A stretch of DNA of 64,000 bases, from contig JAIXSE010000016.1 of NCBI GenBank assembly GCA_027484825.1, positions 124,001 to 188,000 of the forward strand, written 5' to 3'. The position numbers were made by a program, and so were the translations under genes. Below, in pieces: positions 26,470-35,698 of the stretch. The notes below the pieces were generated by a model. It made no database searches. It was not told where the DNA came from and worked only from the letters and a program-made list of their open reading frames with translations. The DNA is from Rubrivivax sp. Lineage in GTDB: Bacteria; Pseudomonadota; Gammaproteobacteria; Burkholderiales; Burkholderiaceae_C. Each line of letters opens with the position of its first letter. The first letter of the stretch is position 1.

Positions 26470-28170
26470 ATGCCCGCGTCCACGCCTCTGGAAGAGTTCG
26501 ACTTCGTCATCATCGGCTCCGGCTTCGGTGGCAGTGTGAGCGCCCTGCGGCTGGCGGAGAAGGGCTACCGCGTGGCTGTGCTGGAACAAGGGCGGCGCTG
26601 GACTCCGCAGTCCATGCCGGCTTCCAACTGGAACACCGCCCGCTGGATTCACCGCCCCCGCCTGGGACTGCGCGGCTTCTTCAACATGCAGTTCTTCCGC
26701 CACGTGGTGGTGCTGCACGGCAATGCGGTGGGGGGCGGCTCCATCACCTACGGCAACACCTTGCTGGTGCCACCCAGCCGGGTCTGGCAGGAAGGCACCT
26801 GGGCGGGTCTGGCCGACTGGCAGGCGGAGATGCCCACACACTACGCCCGCGCGCAGCAGATGCTGGGGGTGACCACCAATCAGCGGCTGGGCCCGGCGGA
26901 CCATCTGCTCCAGCAGATGGCCCGGGAGGTGGGCGCGCAGGCCAGCTTCTATCCCACCGAAGTCGGCATCTTCTTCGGCGATGCGGACCGGGCGCCCGGG
27001 GCCACCTACGAGGACCCGTATTTCAACGGGGAAGGGCCGCCGCGCAAGTCGTGCATTGCCTGCGGCGGATGCATGGTCGGCTGCCGCCATGATGCCAAGA
27101 ACACGCTGGACAAGAACTACCTCTATCTCGCGGAGCGCAAAGGCGCGCAGGTGTTTGCAGAGACCCGCGTGGTGGACGTGCGGCCGGACGGTGCTGAGGA
27201 CGGGTCCAGCGGCTATTGGATCGAGACCGTCTCCACCGCCCCCGGCGAGCGTCAGGCACCGCGGCGATTCCGTGCCACGTCCGTCGTGTGGGCGGCCTCG
27301 TCCTTGGGGACGCAGGAAATGCTGTTTCGTCTGCGGGAACGAGGCTCGCTGCCGAAGATCTCCCAGGCGCTCGGGCAACGGGTGCGCACCAATGCCGAGT
27401 CGCTGATCGCGGTGCGCTATCCCGGCGGCCGCAAGGACCTGTCCGAAGGCATCGCCATCGGCTCCGGCATCTACATTGACGAACACACCCACATCGAAGC
27501 TGTGCGCTACCCCAAAGGGTCGGACGCCATGGCCTTGCTGACCACGGTGATGACCCTGGGCCGGCCGGGGCCGACCCGTATCGCGGTCTGGCTGGCGACG
27601 CTGCTCAAGCAATTGCTGACGCGGCCCGTGCCGACGCTGCGGGCGATGTCCCCCTTCGGCTCTGCCCAGGAAACGGTGATCTTCCTGTGCATGCAGACGC
27701 TGGAGGGCCACCTGTCCATGCGCTGGCGGCGGCCCTGGTACTGGCCGTTCTCCAAGACGCTAGTCACGCACGGCGACCGCATTCCCACCTTCATTCCGGC
27801 TGCCAACGCGTTTGCCGTCAAGGCGGCCCAAGCCACCGGGGGCGTGGCCCAGACGACATTGACGGAGATCCTCTTCAACGTGCCCATGACGGCCCATTGC
27901 ATGGGCGGAGCCGCGATGGGCCGCACCCCCGAAGAGGGCGTCTGCGATGCCCGCAACCGGGTCTTTGGCTACCGCAACATGTACATCGTGGACGGCTCCA
28001 TGCTGGGCGCCAACCTGGGCGTCAATCCCAGCCTGACCATCACGGCGCTGGCCGAGCGGGCCATGGCGCACATCCCGCCTGCGGCAGCGCGTCGCAGTGC
28101 TGAGTCGGCCGCTGTGCCTCACCAGGACCCGGCCACCCACCCGACCCTGGAACCAGCGGGGCAGGCATGA
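26470..28170 (+). CDS. GMC-family FAD-dependent oxidoreductase (cholesterol-oxidase-like branch)
   Basis: The 566-residue protein has the FAD Rossmann motif FDFVIIGSGFGGSVSALRLAEKGYRVAVLE. It also has NAVGGGSITYGN, a cysteine-rich stretch CIACGGCMVGCRHDAKNTLDKNY, and the C-terminal GMC signature around MTAHCMGGAAMGR and NMYIVDGSMLGANLGVNPSLTITALAER. The cysteine stretch is ferredoxin-like in spacing but recurs in this oxidase branch. The substrate is probably a sterol-like or other alcohol and cannot be fixed. It stands alone between a chemoreceptor and a small membrane protein. Confidence 0.88.
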   Translation: MPASTPLEEFDFVIIGSGFGGSVSALRLAEKGYRVAVLEQGRRWTPQSMPASNWNTARWIHRPRLGLRGFFNMQFFRHVVVLHGNAVGGGSITYGNTLLVPPSRVWQEGTWAGLADWQAEMPTHYARAQQMLGVTTNQRLGPADHLLQQMAREVGAQASFYPTEVGIFFGDADRAPGATYEDPYFNGEGPPRKSCIACGGCMVGCRHDAKNTLDKNYLYLAERKGAQVFAETRVVDVRPDGAEDGSSGYWIETVSTAPGERQAPRRFRATSVVWAASSLGTQEMLFRLRERGSLPKISQALGQRVRTNAESLIAVRYPGGRKDLSEGIAIGSGIYIDEHTHIEAVRYPKGSDAMALLTTVMTLGRPGPTRIAVWLATLLKQLLTRPVPTLRAMSPFGSAQETVIFLCMQTLEGHLSMRWRRPWYWPFSKTLVTHGDRIPTFIPAANAFAVKAAQATGGVAQTTLTEILFNVPMTAHCMGGAAMGRTPEEGVCDARNRVFGYRNMYIVDGSMLGANLGVNPSLTITALAERAMAHIPPAAARRSAESAAVPHQDPATHPTLEPAGQA

Positions 28171-28208
28171 CGGTTCAGCCATGACGGCTCAGGCTTGATG
28201 GGTTCGGA

Positions 28209-28251
28209 AGGAAAAACCGAATGACGGCTGTATTGAATGCTGGTTTTTCCT
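28209..28251. promoter_or_regulatory. Inverted repeat between the GMC gene and the membrane-protein gene
   Basis: Ten-bp arms AGGAAAAACC (28209-28218) and GGTTTTTCCT (28242-28251) are separated by 23 bp. It may be a weak terminator after the oxidoreductase or an operator for the gene at 28306. The sequence does not decide. Confidence 0.4.
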
Positions 28252-28305
28252 ATCGGGCGTCGTCCCCACACTGAGGTCATTCCGACTTCATTGCAGGGGA
28301 CTCTC

Positions 28306-28716
28306 ATGCTCTACGCCGTCAGCTGGTTGTTTGTTGCGTTGCTTCTGGCGCTGTGGTCGCTCATCACCTGGGCCGTGCATGCGGTGGCGGTATGGGCGGT
28401 CTCGCAGGCCGGTGCCTTGTCTGGCATGGCCTCCGGGTCGGTGTCCCTGTCTCTGCCCGCGTGGTTGGCCCCCTGGGTCCCGCCGGGTCTGACGGCAGCG
28501 CTCACGGACTGGGCGTCCAGCCTGGGGCCGCTGCTCGATAGCCTGCTGCAGACGATCCCCGCTCTGGCGGGTGGGCTGACCGTTCTGGCCTGGGTGGTCT
28601 GGGCCATTGGCGCCATGCTGCTGATGCTGACGGGAGCCGGGCTGCATGCATTGATTGCCTGGTGGCGACGCAAGTCGCCGGCCCCCGCATTGGGGCTGGC
28701 TCGGGCAAATCCTTGA
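28306..28716 (+). CDS. Hypothetical membrane protein
   Basis: The 136-residue protein has three to four hydrophobic segments (about 4-35, 45-60, 80-115). It is rich in Ala, Leu, Trp and Ser and has a basic C-terminus (WWRRKS). ATG 28306 is preceded by GCAGGGGA. I do not recognise a family. Confidence 0.6.
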   Translation: MLYAVSWLFVALLLALWSLITWAVHAVAVWAVSQAGALSGMASGSVSLSLPAWLAPWVPPGLTAALTDWASSLGPLLDSLLQTIPALAGGLTVLAWVVWAIGAMLLMLTGAGLHALIAWWRRKSPAPALGLARANP

Positions 28717-28844
28717 GGCATGCACTTCGCAGTTTTGTCATTTGAATGCCTGAATTCACAGAACAGATGGTTCATTAATATCAAATAAAGCATTTATGAA
28801 TGGCAGATGTAGCACAGTAGAGCCACCTGCTTGCTACCCCTGTC

Positions 28845-30746
28845 ATGAACACCTGGACCCTCAAAAAGAAACTGGTCGGCACCTTTGCTGCAGTGCTGGC
28901 GCTGGCCGGCCTGCTCATCGCGATTGCGCTGACCAACACCCACCGTCTGCTGGAGACGGTGAGATGGAACACCCACACCTACGAAGTGCTGTCCGAGGCC
29001 GACAAGCTGCTGCTGGGCATGGTCAACATCGAAACCGGATTGCGCGGTTTCGTGGCCAGCGGCAATGACCGGTTTCTGGAGCCCTTCAACAAAGGCAAGC
29101 AGGACTTTTCTGAGCACTTCGACAAGGTCAAGTCGCTCACCGCTGACAACGCCGCCCAGCAACAGCGTCTGGAGCAGTTGATGTCGCATCACAAGGCCTT
29201 CCTCGACGTCGCCCAGGGGCTGGCCGGCAAGCGCCGCGAGGTCAACGCAGGCCGCCTGACGGCCGACGCCTTGCTCAAGGAGTTTGAGCAGGGCAAGGAC
29301 AAAGCGGCGATGGACGCTTTCCGTGCAGGCATCGCCGACTTCTCAACTGCGGAGGGTTCGCTGCTGGCCCAGCGCTCTCAAGCGCTGGAGGACACCGGCG
29401 TCAACACCACCCGCACCCTGATCCTGGGCGGACTGGCCCTGTGCGCCGTCGCTATCGCACTGGGCACCTTGCTCACGCGCAGTCTGTTCCGGCAACTGGG
29501 CGCGGAACCCAGTCTGGCGGTGGCGGTGGCCGAGCGTGTGGCCCGCGGCGACCTGAGCCAGGCCCCCGCTCTTGCCGCAGGGGACACCACCAGCCTCATG
29601 GCCAACCTGGCGCGCATGCAGACCAGCCTGGCCGAGGTGGTGTCCAACGTGCGCAGCAACTCCGAAAGCGTGGCGACCGCCAGTGCCCAGATTGCCCAAG
29701 GCAATCAGGACTTGTCGGCCCGCACCGAGCAGCAAGCCAGTGCGCTGCAGCAGACCGCCGCAACCATGGAGCAACTGGGCACCACCGTGCGCCACAACGC
29801 CGACAATGCCCAGCAGGCCAATCAGCTGGCCCTGAGTGCGTCCTCCGTCGCGACTCAAGGCGGGCAGGTGGTGGGGGAAGTTGTGACCACCATGCAGGGC
29901 ATCTCCGAGAGCAGCCGCAAGATCGGCGACATCATCGGCGTGATTGACGGCATCGCCTTCCAGACCAACATCCTGGCGCTGAACGCTGCCGTCGAGGCGG
30001 CCCGCGCCGGGGAGCAAGGCCGCGGTTTTGCGGTGGTGGCCTCCGAAGTGCGAAGCCTGGCGCAACGCAGCGCGCAGGCCGCCAAGGAGATCAAGACCCT
30101 GATCGGCAGCAGCGTCGAGCAGGTGGAGAAGGGCTCCGTGCTGGTGGATCAGGCCGGCAAGACGATGGGCGACATCGTCAGCTCCATCCAGCGCGTCAGC
30201 GACATCGTGGCGGAAATTACCGCTGCCAGCGTCGAGCAGAGCTCCGGCGTGCGGCAGGTGGGGGATGCGGTCACCTCCATGGACCAGGCCACTCAGCAGA
30301 ACGCCGCGCTGGTCGAGGAAAGCGCGGCCGCGGCGGAGAGCCTGCGAAGCCAGGCCCGACAGCTGGTCGAGGCGGTGGCCGTCTTCACGCTCGGCCAGTC
30401 CACGTCCGCAACAAAGACGGGCGGGCAGACGCGGACCGCGGACTCGGCGCGCCCGTCCACACTGTCCACCCCGTCCACGCCGTCAACCTCGGCCAGCACC
30501 CGCCCAACCAGCACCCTGCCAGCCCAGCGACCGGGATCGGTCAAGGCTGGGTCCATGGCCAGGCCTGTCACCCAAGCTGACACCAAGCCTGCCGCCAAGC
30601 CTCCCGCCAAGTCGGTCACCCAGCCCGCCGCCCAATCGGCCCACCCCGTGGTGACGCCGCCCAAACCGATGCCCGCACCCAAGCCCGCACCCAAGCCCGC
30701 CATGGCCATGGCAGAGGCAGAGTCCGGCGACTGGACCTCGTTCTGA
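28845..30746 (+). CDS. Methyl-accepting chemotaxis protein with CHASE3-like sensor and tethering pentapeptide
   Basis: The 633-residue receptor has a membrane segment (about 10-30) and a CHASE3-like helical periplasmic domain (about 35-185; [22 protein letters not shown] is typical). A second membrane segment (about 190-210), a HAMP-like linker and the signalling domain follow, with tip [41 protein letters not shown] Thr/Ser/Pro/Lys/Ala-rich tail of about 100 residues ends in the pentapeptide DWTSF, the xWxxF-type binding site for CheR/CheB. cheW follows after 31 bp. The upstream 60 bp are AT-rich. Confidence 0.94.
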   Translation: MNTWTLKKKLVGTFAAVLALAGLLIAIALTNTHRLLETVRWNTHTYEVLSEADKLLLGMVNIETGLRGFVASGNDRFLEPFNKGKQDFSEHFDKVKSLTADNAAQQQRLEQLMSHHKAFLDVAQGLAGKRREVNAGRLTADALLKEFEQGKDKAAMDAFRAGIADFSTAEGSLLAQRSQALEDTGVNTTRTLILGGLALCAVAIALGTLLTRSLFRQLGAEPSLAVAVAERVARGDLSQAPALAAGDTTSLMANLARMQTSLAEVVSNVRSNSESVATASAQIAQGNQDLSARTEQQASALQQTAATMEQLGTTVRHNADNAQQANQLALSASSVATQGGQVVGEVVTTMQGISESSRKIGDIIGVIDGIAFQTNILALNAAVEAARAGEQGRGFAVVASEVRSLAQRSAQAAKEIKTLIGSSVEQVEKGSVLVDQAGKTMGDIVSSIQRVSDIVAEITAASVEQSSGVRQVGDAVTSMDQATQQNAALVEESAAAAESLRSQARQLVEAVAVFTLGQSTSATKTGGQTRTADSARPSTLSTPSTPSTSASTRPTSTLPAQRPGSVKAGSMARPVTQADTKPAAKPPAKSVTQPAAQSAHPVVTPPKPMPAPKPAPKPAMAMAEAESGDWTSF

Positions 30747-30777
30747 ACCCTCCCACGACCTTCATCCTTCAAACGCC

Positions 30778-31353
30778 ATGAACGCACTCATCCAACACAG
30801 CTCATCGGCCCATGCCTCGGCCGCCCTGATGCCGCTCCCTGAGGCCCTGATGCAACCCGCCCGCGCGGCCTCGCGCCCCTTGCCGCGGGAATTCCTCAGC
30901 TTCCGCCTCGGCGGGGAGGAATACGGCATCGACATCCTCACCGTGCAGGAAATCCGCAGCTACGAACCGCCGACACGCATTGCCAACGCTCCGTCGTTCG
31001 TGCTGGGCGTGGTGAACCTGCGCGGGGTGATCGTCCCCATCCTGGATCTGCGACTGAAGCTGGGCTGCAGTTCGGCGGAGTACAACGAGTTCACGGTGGT
31101 CATCGTGCTGACGGTGATGGACCGAGTGATTGGTGTGGTGGTGGATTCGGTGTCCGATGTGCTGGACATCGCGCCCGACGCCATCAAGCCGGCGCCCACC
31201 CTGGCCTCGGCGGTGGACGCCGGTCATATCCTGGGCATGGGCTGCCTGGGCAGCGGCGACGACAAGCGCCTGCTGATCCTGACCGACATCCAGGCCCTGT
31301 TGATGAGCCCTGAGATGGGCCTGTTCTCGGCGCCGGCGATGCTGTCGGACTGA
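30778..31353 (+). CDS. cheW: Chemotaxis coupling protein CheW
   Basis: CheW links receptors to the kinase CheA. The 191-residue protein carries the CheW SH3-like fold: FLSFRLGGEEYGIDILTVQEIRSY, VLGVVNLRGVIVPILDLRLKLG, VVVDSVSDVLDIAPDAIKPAP. Its N-terminus is about 35 residues longer than usual (Ala/Pro-rich). It is almost surely co-transcribed with the receptor gene ending at 30746. No cheA is in the window. Confidence 0.95.
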   Translation: MNALIQHSSSAHASAALMPLPEALMQPARAASRPLPREFLSFRLGGEEYGIDILTVQEIRSYEPPTRIANAPSFVLGVVNLRGVIVPILDLRLKLGCSSAEYNEFTVVIVLTVMDRVIGVVVDSVSDVLDIAPDAIKPAPTLASAVDAGHILGMGCLGSGDDKRLLILTDIQALLMSPEMGLFSAPAMLSD

Positions 31354-31621
31354 TTCGGTCCCGCTCCGGCCCGCCCTTGCGGTCGGGACTTGGGCAAGCG
31401 CAGGTCCGCATGGCCACTGGTCCTGCGAAGGGATGGCGTACCCGCTACATTTGCGGAGCTCCCCTCGCTGTTCGCGAAAGACACGCGTCTTCATGGCGAC
31501 ACGGCGGCGTGAGCGTTTGACGTCCTCCATCCCTTCATCGCTTCACGCCGCAACTCGGCCGGACAGCGCCTCGGCGCCTGGACGACTGCGGTCCCGAGAC
31601 CCTCAACCGACCAGGAACATC

Positions 31622-32200
31622 ATGAGCAAGATCGCGATCGTCTTTTTCAGTGGCTACGGCCATACGGTCAAACAAGCGGAAGCCGTCCAGCGCGGGGCCG
31701 CGGCCGTCGACGGGACCGAGGTGACCGTGCTGCGCATCGACGCGGACGGCAATCTCCCCGAAGGCTGGGCAGACACCCTGGGCGCTCAGGACGCCATCAT
31801 CTATGGCTCTCCAACCTACATGGGCGGACCGGCCTGGCAGTTCAAGAAGTTTGCGGACGCCAGCTCGAAGCTGTGGATGAGTCAGAGCCTGAAGGACACC
31901 TTTGCCGCCGGCTTCACCAATTCAGCGTCGGTCAATGGGGACAAGGGCTCCACCATCCAATACTTCATCACGCTGTCGCAGCAGCACAGCCAGTTGTGGG
32001 TCGGCACCGGCGTGATGCCCTCCAACAAGAAGGAACACGGTCCGGGCGACGTGAACTGGACGGCGGGCTTCAGCGGTGCGCTGGCCATCTCCCCGTCCGA
32101 CGCCAGCGCCGACGAAGCGCCGCGCCCGGGCGACCTCAAGACGGCGGAATTGCTGGGCCAGCGGGTGGCCCAGTTGGCCAAGTGGCGGCAAGCGCGCTGA
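31622..32200 (+). CDS. Flavodoxin-fold NAD(P)H oxidoreductase (WrbA-like)
   Basis: The 192-residue protein opens with the FMN phosphate-binding loop IAIVFFSGYGHTVKQAEAV and has the second FMN segment IIYGSPTYMGGPAWQFKKFADA. The layout is close to flavodoxin/WrbA quinone reductases. The substrate is not determined. ATG 31622 (GACCAGGAACATC upstream) is chosen; the 268-bp gap before it, from 31354, shows no other gene. Confidence 0.83.
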   Translation: MSKIAIVFFSGYGHTVKQAEAVQRGAAAVDGTEVTVLRIDADGNLPEGWADTLGAQDAIIYGSPTYMGGPAWQFKKFADASSKLWMSQSLKDTFAAGFTNSASVNGDKGSTIQYFITLSQQHSQLWVGTGVMPSNKKEHGPGDVNWTAGFSGALAISPSDASADEAPRPGDLKTAELLGQRVAQLAKWRQAR

Positions 32201-32307
32201 ACGCTGCCTCGTAGAGAGGGGGCACTGGTCAAGCCCGATCAGTGAGCCCCTTCTTGTCGCAGAGACAGGTCTTGCGCTCCCAGGCCCACCCGCTACAGTC
32301 GGGCTCC

Positions 32308-34047
32308 ATGACCCTCCGCCCCAGCGCCCCCGGCGAGCGTCTCGCCGGTCATGCCCTCGTCGAGGCCCTCATTGCGCAAGGTGTGGACACCGTGTTCGGT
32401 GTCCCCGGTGAAAGTTATCTCGCGGTGCTCGACGGCTTGCACGAACACCGTCAGCGCATCCGCTTCATTGGCTGTCGACACGAAGGCGGCGCCGCCTTCA
32501 TGGCGGAGGCGGCCGGTAAGCTCACCGGTCGTCCCGGCGTCTGTCTGGTCACCCGGGCCCCTGGCGCCACCAATGCCAGCATCGGCCTGCACACGGCCTT
32601 CCAGGATTCCACGCCCATGATCCTGCTGATCGGCCAGGTGGCGTCGGATCAGCGGGACCGCGAAGCCTTCCAGGAAGTGGACTATCGCCAGATGTTCGGC
32701 CCCGGCACCCTGGGCATGGCCAAGTGGGTGGCGGAGGTGCAGGACGCGGACCGGCTGCCCGAATACATCGCCCGAGCCTTCCACACCGCGCAGCAGGGTC
32801 GTCCCGGTCCCGTCGTGCTGGCCCTGCCGGAAGACATGCTGACCACGCTCACCGCAGCGCCCGTGCTGCCGCGAGTCAACGCGGCCGTGGCCTGGCCTTC
32901 GCCCCATGACCTGATGGCGCTGCAGGCCCGGCTCGAATCGGCCGAACGCCCCTTGCTGCTGGTGGGCGGCGGCGGCTGGACGCCGCAGGCCACCGAAGCG
33001 CTGCATCATTTCGCGCGCACCTGGCATCTCCCCGTGGCCTGCGTGTTCCGACGCCAGGACCTCTTTGACAACCGGGATGCGCTGTATGCCGGTGATGTGG
33101 GCATCGGCATCAATCCGGCGCTGGCCCAGCGGGTGAAGGACGCGGACCTGATCCTGGCCGTCGGCCCCCGGCTGGGCGAGATGACCACCGGGGGTTATGA
33201 ACTGCTCCAGCCGCCGCGCCCCCGTCAACAGCTGGTGCATGTACATGCCGGCGCTGAAGAGCTGGGCCGTGTGTATGCCGCCGACCAGGTCATCCAGGCC
33301 AGCATGAGCGTCGCCGCCCTGGCCCTGCAGACGCTGCGCCCGGACGACAGCTTCGTGCCCCCATGGACCGAGTGGACCTCCGCCGCGCATGCCGACTACC
33401 AGCGCAACCAGCAGGCCGCGCCCGTGCAGCCGATGGACATGACGGCTGTGGTCCAGTTGCTCAACCGGCTGCTGCCGCCGGACACCATCTTCACCAATGG
33501 CGCTGGCAACTACAGCGGCTGGTTGCACCGCTTCCACCGTTATCCGGCCTTGCATCAGGGCGGACGCACCCAGCTCGCGCCCACCAGCGGCGCCATGGGC
33601 TACGGCGTTCCGGCGGCGGTTGCGGCCAGCCTGCTGCAGAAGGACCGCTGGGTGGTCAACATCGCCGGGGACGGCGACTTCCTCATGACCGGCCAGGAGA
33701 TGGCCACCGCCATGGCGCACGGCGCCCGGCGCCTGATCTGCATCGTGGTGGACAACGGCAGCTACGGCACCATCCGCATGCATCAGGAACGGGAATATCC
33801 GGGTCGCACCAGCGGCAGCGACCTGCACAACCCGGACTTCGCCGCGTTAGCCCGCGCCTACGGCTGGTCCGGCCTGACGGCGGAACACACCGAAGCGGTG
33901 GAGCCCGCCCTGCGGGAAGCCTTGCGCACGCAGCAACCCACGCTGCTCCATCTGAAGCTGCCGGTGGACGTGTCCACCAGCCGCACCACGCTCACCCAAA
34001 TCCGGGCCTCGGCCTTTGAACGGCAGGCCCAGGCTCGGGGAGAATGA
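32308..34047 (+). CDS. Thiamine-diphosphate-dependent enzyme (acetolactate-synthase-like)
   Basis: The 579-residue protein has the three-domain ThDP architecture: a PYR domain with the catalytic glutamate in GCRHEGGAAFMAEA, a central Rossmann-like domain, and a PP domain with the Mg/ThDP motif AGDGDFLMTGQEMATAM ending in VVDNGSYGTIRMHQ. Sequence style is that of the acetolactate synthase / benzoylformate decarboxylase group. No small subunit is adjacent, so a catabolic role is more likely than branched-chain amino acid synthesis. An S4-domain gene follows after 4 bp. Confidence 0.85.
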   Translation: MTLRPSAPGERLAGHALVEALIAQGVDTVFGVPGESYLAVLDGLHEHRQRIRFIGCRHEGGAAFMAEAAGKLTGRPGVCLVTRAPGATNASIGLHTAFQDSTPMILLIGQVASDQRDREAFQEVDYRQMFGPGTLGMAKWVAEVQDADRLPEYIARAFHTAQQGRPGPVVLALPEDMLTTLTAAPVLPRVNAAVAWPSPHDLMALQARLESAERPLLLVGGGGWTPQATEALHHFARTWHLPVACVFRRQDLFDNRDALYAGDVGIGINPALAQRVKDADLILAVGPRLGEMTTGGYELLQPPRPRQQLVHVHAGAEELGRVYAADQVIQASMSVAALALQTLRPDDSFVPPWTEWTSAAHADYQRNQQAAPVQPMDMTAVVQLLNRLLPPDTIFTNGAGNYSGWLHRFHRYPALHQGGRTQLAPTSGAMGYGVPAAVAASLLQKDRWVVNIAGDGDFLMTGQEMATAMAHGARRLICIVVDNGSYGTIRMHQEREYPGRTSGSDLHNPDFAALARAYGWSGLTAEHTEAVEPALREALRTQQPTLLHLKLPVDVSTSRTTLTQIRASAFERQAQARGE

Positions 34048-34051
34048 GCGC

Positions 34052-34288
34052 ATGTCTGCCTCTGATGCCCCCTTCATCCCCTTCACCCTCCGCGGCGAGT
34101 TCATCGAACTGGACAAGCTGCTCAAGGTCTGCGGTCTCGTGGACAGCGGCGGTGCCGCCCGCCACCTGATCAGCGAAGGCCAGGTGCAGGTGGACGGCGC
34201 CACCGAACTGCGCAAGACCGCCAAGATCCGTGCGGGTCAGGTGGTGAGCTTCGGCGGGCAACGCATCGAGGTGGCCGCCGCCCCCTGA
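34052..34288 (+). CDS. S4-domain RNA-binding protein (YbcJ-like)
   Basis: The 78-residue protein is essentially one S4 domain: FIELDKLLKVCGLVDSGGAARHLISEGQVQVDGATELRKTAKIRAGQVVSFGG. It resembles E. coli YbcJ, a small RNA-binding protein of unclear role. It starts 4 bp after the ThDP enzyme stop, with GGGGAGAATG as ribosome site overlapping the previous stop. Confidence 0.88.
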   Translation: MSASDAPFIPFTLRGEFIELDKLLKVCGLVDSGGAARHLISEGQVQVDGATELRKTAKIRAGQVVSFGGQRIEVAAAP

Positions 34289-34342
34289 TCCCCCCACTGC
34301 CGGCACCGCAGGTGCGCGGTGCCAGGCCACACGGAGTCTTCG

Positions 34343-34867
34343 ATGACCTCACCCACGCCCAGCATCGGTTTCTCGACCTGCGATCTCTGCGATTCCCTCA
34401 AGGCGGACACCAGCGGTGCCATCCGCTGGCTGCCCGGCAGCCTCTACCGCAGTTATGGCGGCTTTGACCGCTTTGCCGGCCCCATCGCCACCGTGCGCTG
34501 CCTGGAGGACAACTCGCTGGTGAAGGCCGCCGTGGAGAGCTTCGGCGCGGGCCGGGTGCTGGTGGTGGACGGCGGTGGCTCGCTGCGTCGTGCGCTGCTG
34601 GGGGGCAACCTGGGCGCCAGTGCGGCCAAGAACGGCTGGGCCGGTGTGCTGATCCACGGCGCGGTGCGGGACCTGCAGGAACTCAAGGCCGCGCACGTGG
34701 GCATCTTCGCCCTGGGCCATGTGCCGATGCCGACCGACCGTCGCGGGCAGGGCGTGGAAGACGTGCCGGTGCAGATCGAAGGGCACTGGCTGCGCCCCGG
34801 CGAGTGGATCTATGCGGATGAGGACGGCGTGGTGATCACGCCCGGGCCGGTGCATCCGGTCCATTGA
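34343..34867 (+). CDS. rraA: RraA-family protein
   Basis: The 174-residue protein fits the RraA fold: FSTCDLCDSL, TVRCLEDNSLVKAAVES, VLVVDGGGSLRRALLGGNLGASAAKNGWAGVLIHGAVRDL, and ALGHVPMPTDRRGQG. RraA in E. coli inhibits RNase E. Close relatives are metal-dependent aldolases (4-hydroxy-4-methyl-2-oxoglutarate / oxaloacetate) with the GGNLG...RD motif, which is complete here. Either activity is possible. It is convergent with serB. Confidence 0.85.
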   Translation: MTSPTPSIGFSTCDLCDSLKADTSGAIRWLPGSLYRSYGGFDRFAGPIATVRCLEDNSLVKAAVESFGAGRVLVVDGGGSLRRALLGGNLGASAAKNGWAGVLIHGAVRDLQELKAAHVGIFALGHVPMPTDRRGQGVEDVPVQIEGHWLRPGEWIYADEDGVVITPGPVHPVH

Positions 34868-34910
34868 GGTGGCGCTCGCCTGGGCTTGGCTCAGCCCGGC
34901 TCAGCCCGGT

Positions 34911-35615
34911 TCAGGCGAACACGCTGAGCAGCCGGTCCAGGCCACCGTCCTGAATCGCGACCATGGCCTGGGCCTGGACCTTGGGTTTGGCGTGATAGGC
35001 CACGGACAGGCCCGCCGCGCCCATCATGATCAGGTCGTTGGCGCCGTCCCCCACGGCGATGCACTGGGCTGGGGTGGCGCCGATCTGCTCGGCACAGGCC
35101 AGCATCATGCGGCGCTTTTCTTCGCCGTCGCAGATGTCGCCCCAGTCCTGCATGCGCAGGCCGCCGGTGAGCTGCCCGTCCACGATCTCCAGCTCATTGC
35201 TGCGCATGAAGTCGATGCCCAGGCGTTCCGCCACATGCCGGGCGAAGAAGGTGAATCCGCCCGAGACCAGCACCAGGCGCAGGCCCGCGGCCTTGAGCGC
35301 GGCGCACAGCGTTTCGGCGCCCGGGTTGAAGCGCAGCCGCTGATGCAGCACCTCCTCCAGCGCGGTCGCGGGCACGCCCTTGAGCAGCGCCAGGCGACGG
35401 CGCAGACTCTCCTTGAAGTCGGTGATCTCCCCGCGCATGGCCGCTTCGGTGATGGCGGCCACTTCCGCCTTCTTGCCCGCCACATCCGCAATCTCATCGA
35501 TGCATTCGATGGAGATCAGCGTGGAATCCATGTCGAAGGCCGCCAGGCGGAAGTCGCTCAGGCGCAGCGGCGGGGTGAAGTGTCGGAGAACCAGCGGAGA
35601 CAGCTCGGCAGACAT
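34911..35615 (-). CDS. serB: Phosphoserine phosphatase SerB
   Basis: SerB dephosphorylates phosphoserine in serine synthesis. The 234-residue HAD enzyme has motif I AAFDMDSTLISIECIDEIAD, motif II VLVSGGFTFF, and motif III/IV with KRRMMLACAEQIG and AVGDGANDLIMMGAAGLSVAYHAKP. It lacks the N-terminal ACT-type domain of the E. coli protein, as is common in betaproteobacteria. ATG 35615 is chosen; an upstream TTG at 35639 is less likely. Confidence 0.95.
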   Translation of the reverse strand: MSAELSPLVLRHFTPPLRLSDFRLAAFDMDSTLISIECIDEIADVAGKKAEVAAITEAAMRGEITDFKESLRRRLALLKGVPATALEEVLHQRLRFNPGAETLCAALKAAGLRLVLVSGGFTFFARHVAERLGIDFMRSNELEIVDGQLTGGLRMQDWGDICDGEEKRRMMLACAEQIGATPAQCIAVGDGANDLIMMGAAGLSVAYHAKPKVQAQAMVAIQDGGLDRLLSVFA

Positions 35616-35698
35616 GCAAGGGCACTCGGTTGGGGGCAAGGGGCGTCAGCTTAGCGGACGGTCGGGCGGTGGACGGTGTCGTGAGCGGTGGCCAGCCT

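Noticed and set aside
27040..27110. Ferredoxin-type Fe-S cluster in the GMC oxidoreductase
   Set aside because: The cysteine spacing looks cluster-like, but this stretch recurs in the cholesterol-oxidase-like GMC branch, where a cluster is not established.
28781..28810. Sigma-28 (flagellar) promoter before the second chemoreceptor
   Set aside because: A TAAA and a GCAGATGT are present, but the spacer is about 13 bp instead of 15 and the -10 match is poor.
32308..34047. Biosynthetic acetolactate synthase IlvB
   Set aside because: The general ThDP enzyme layout fits, but there is no ilvH-type small subunit next to it, so only the family is assigned.
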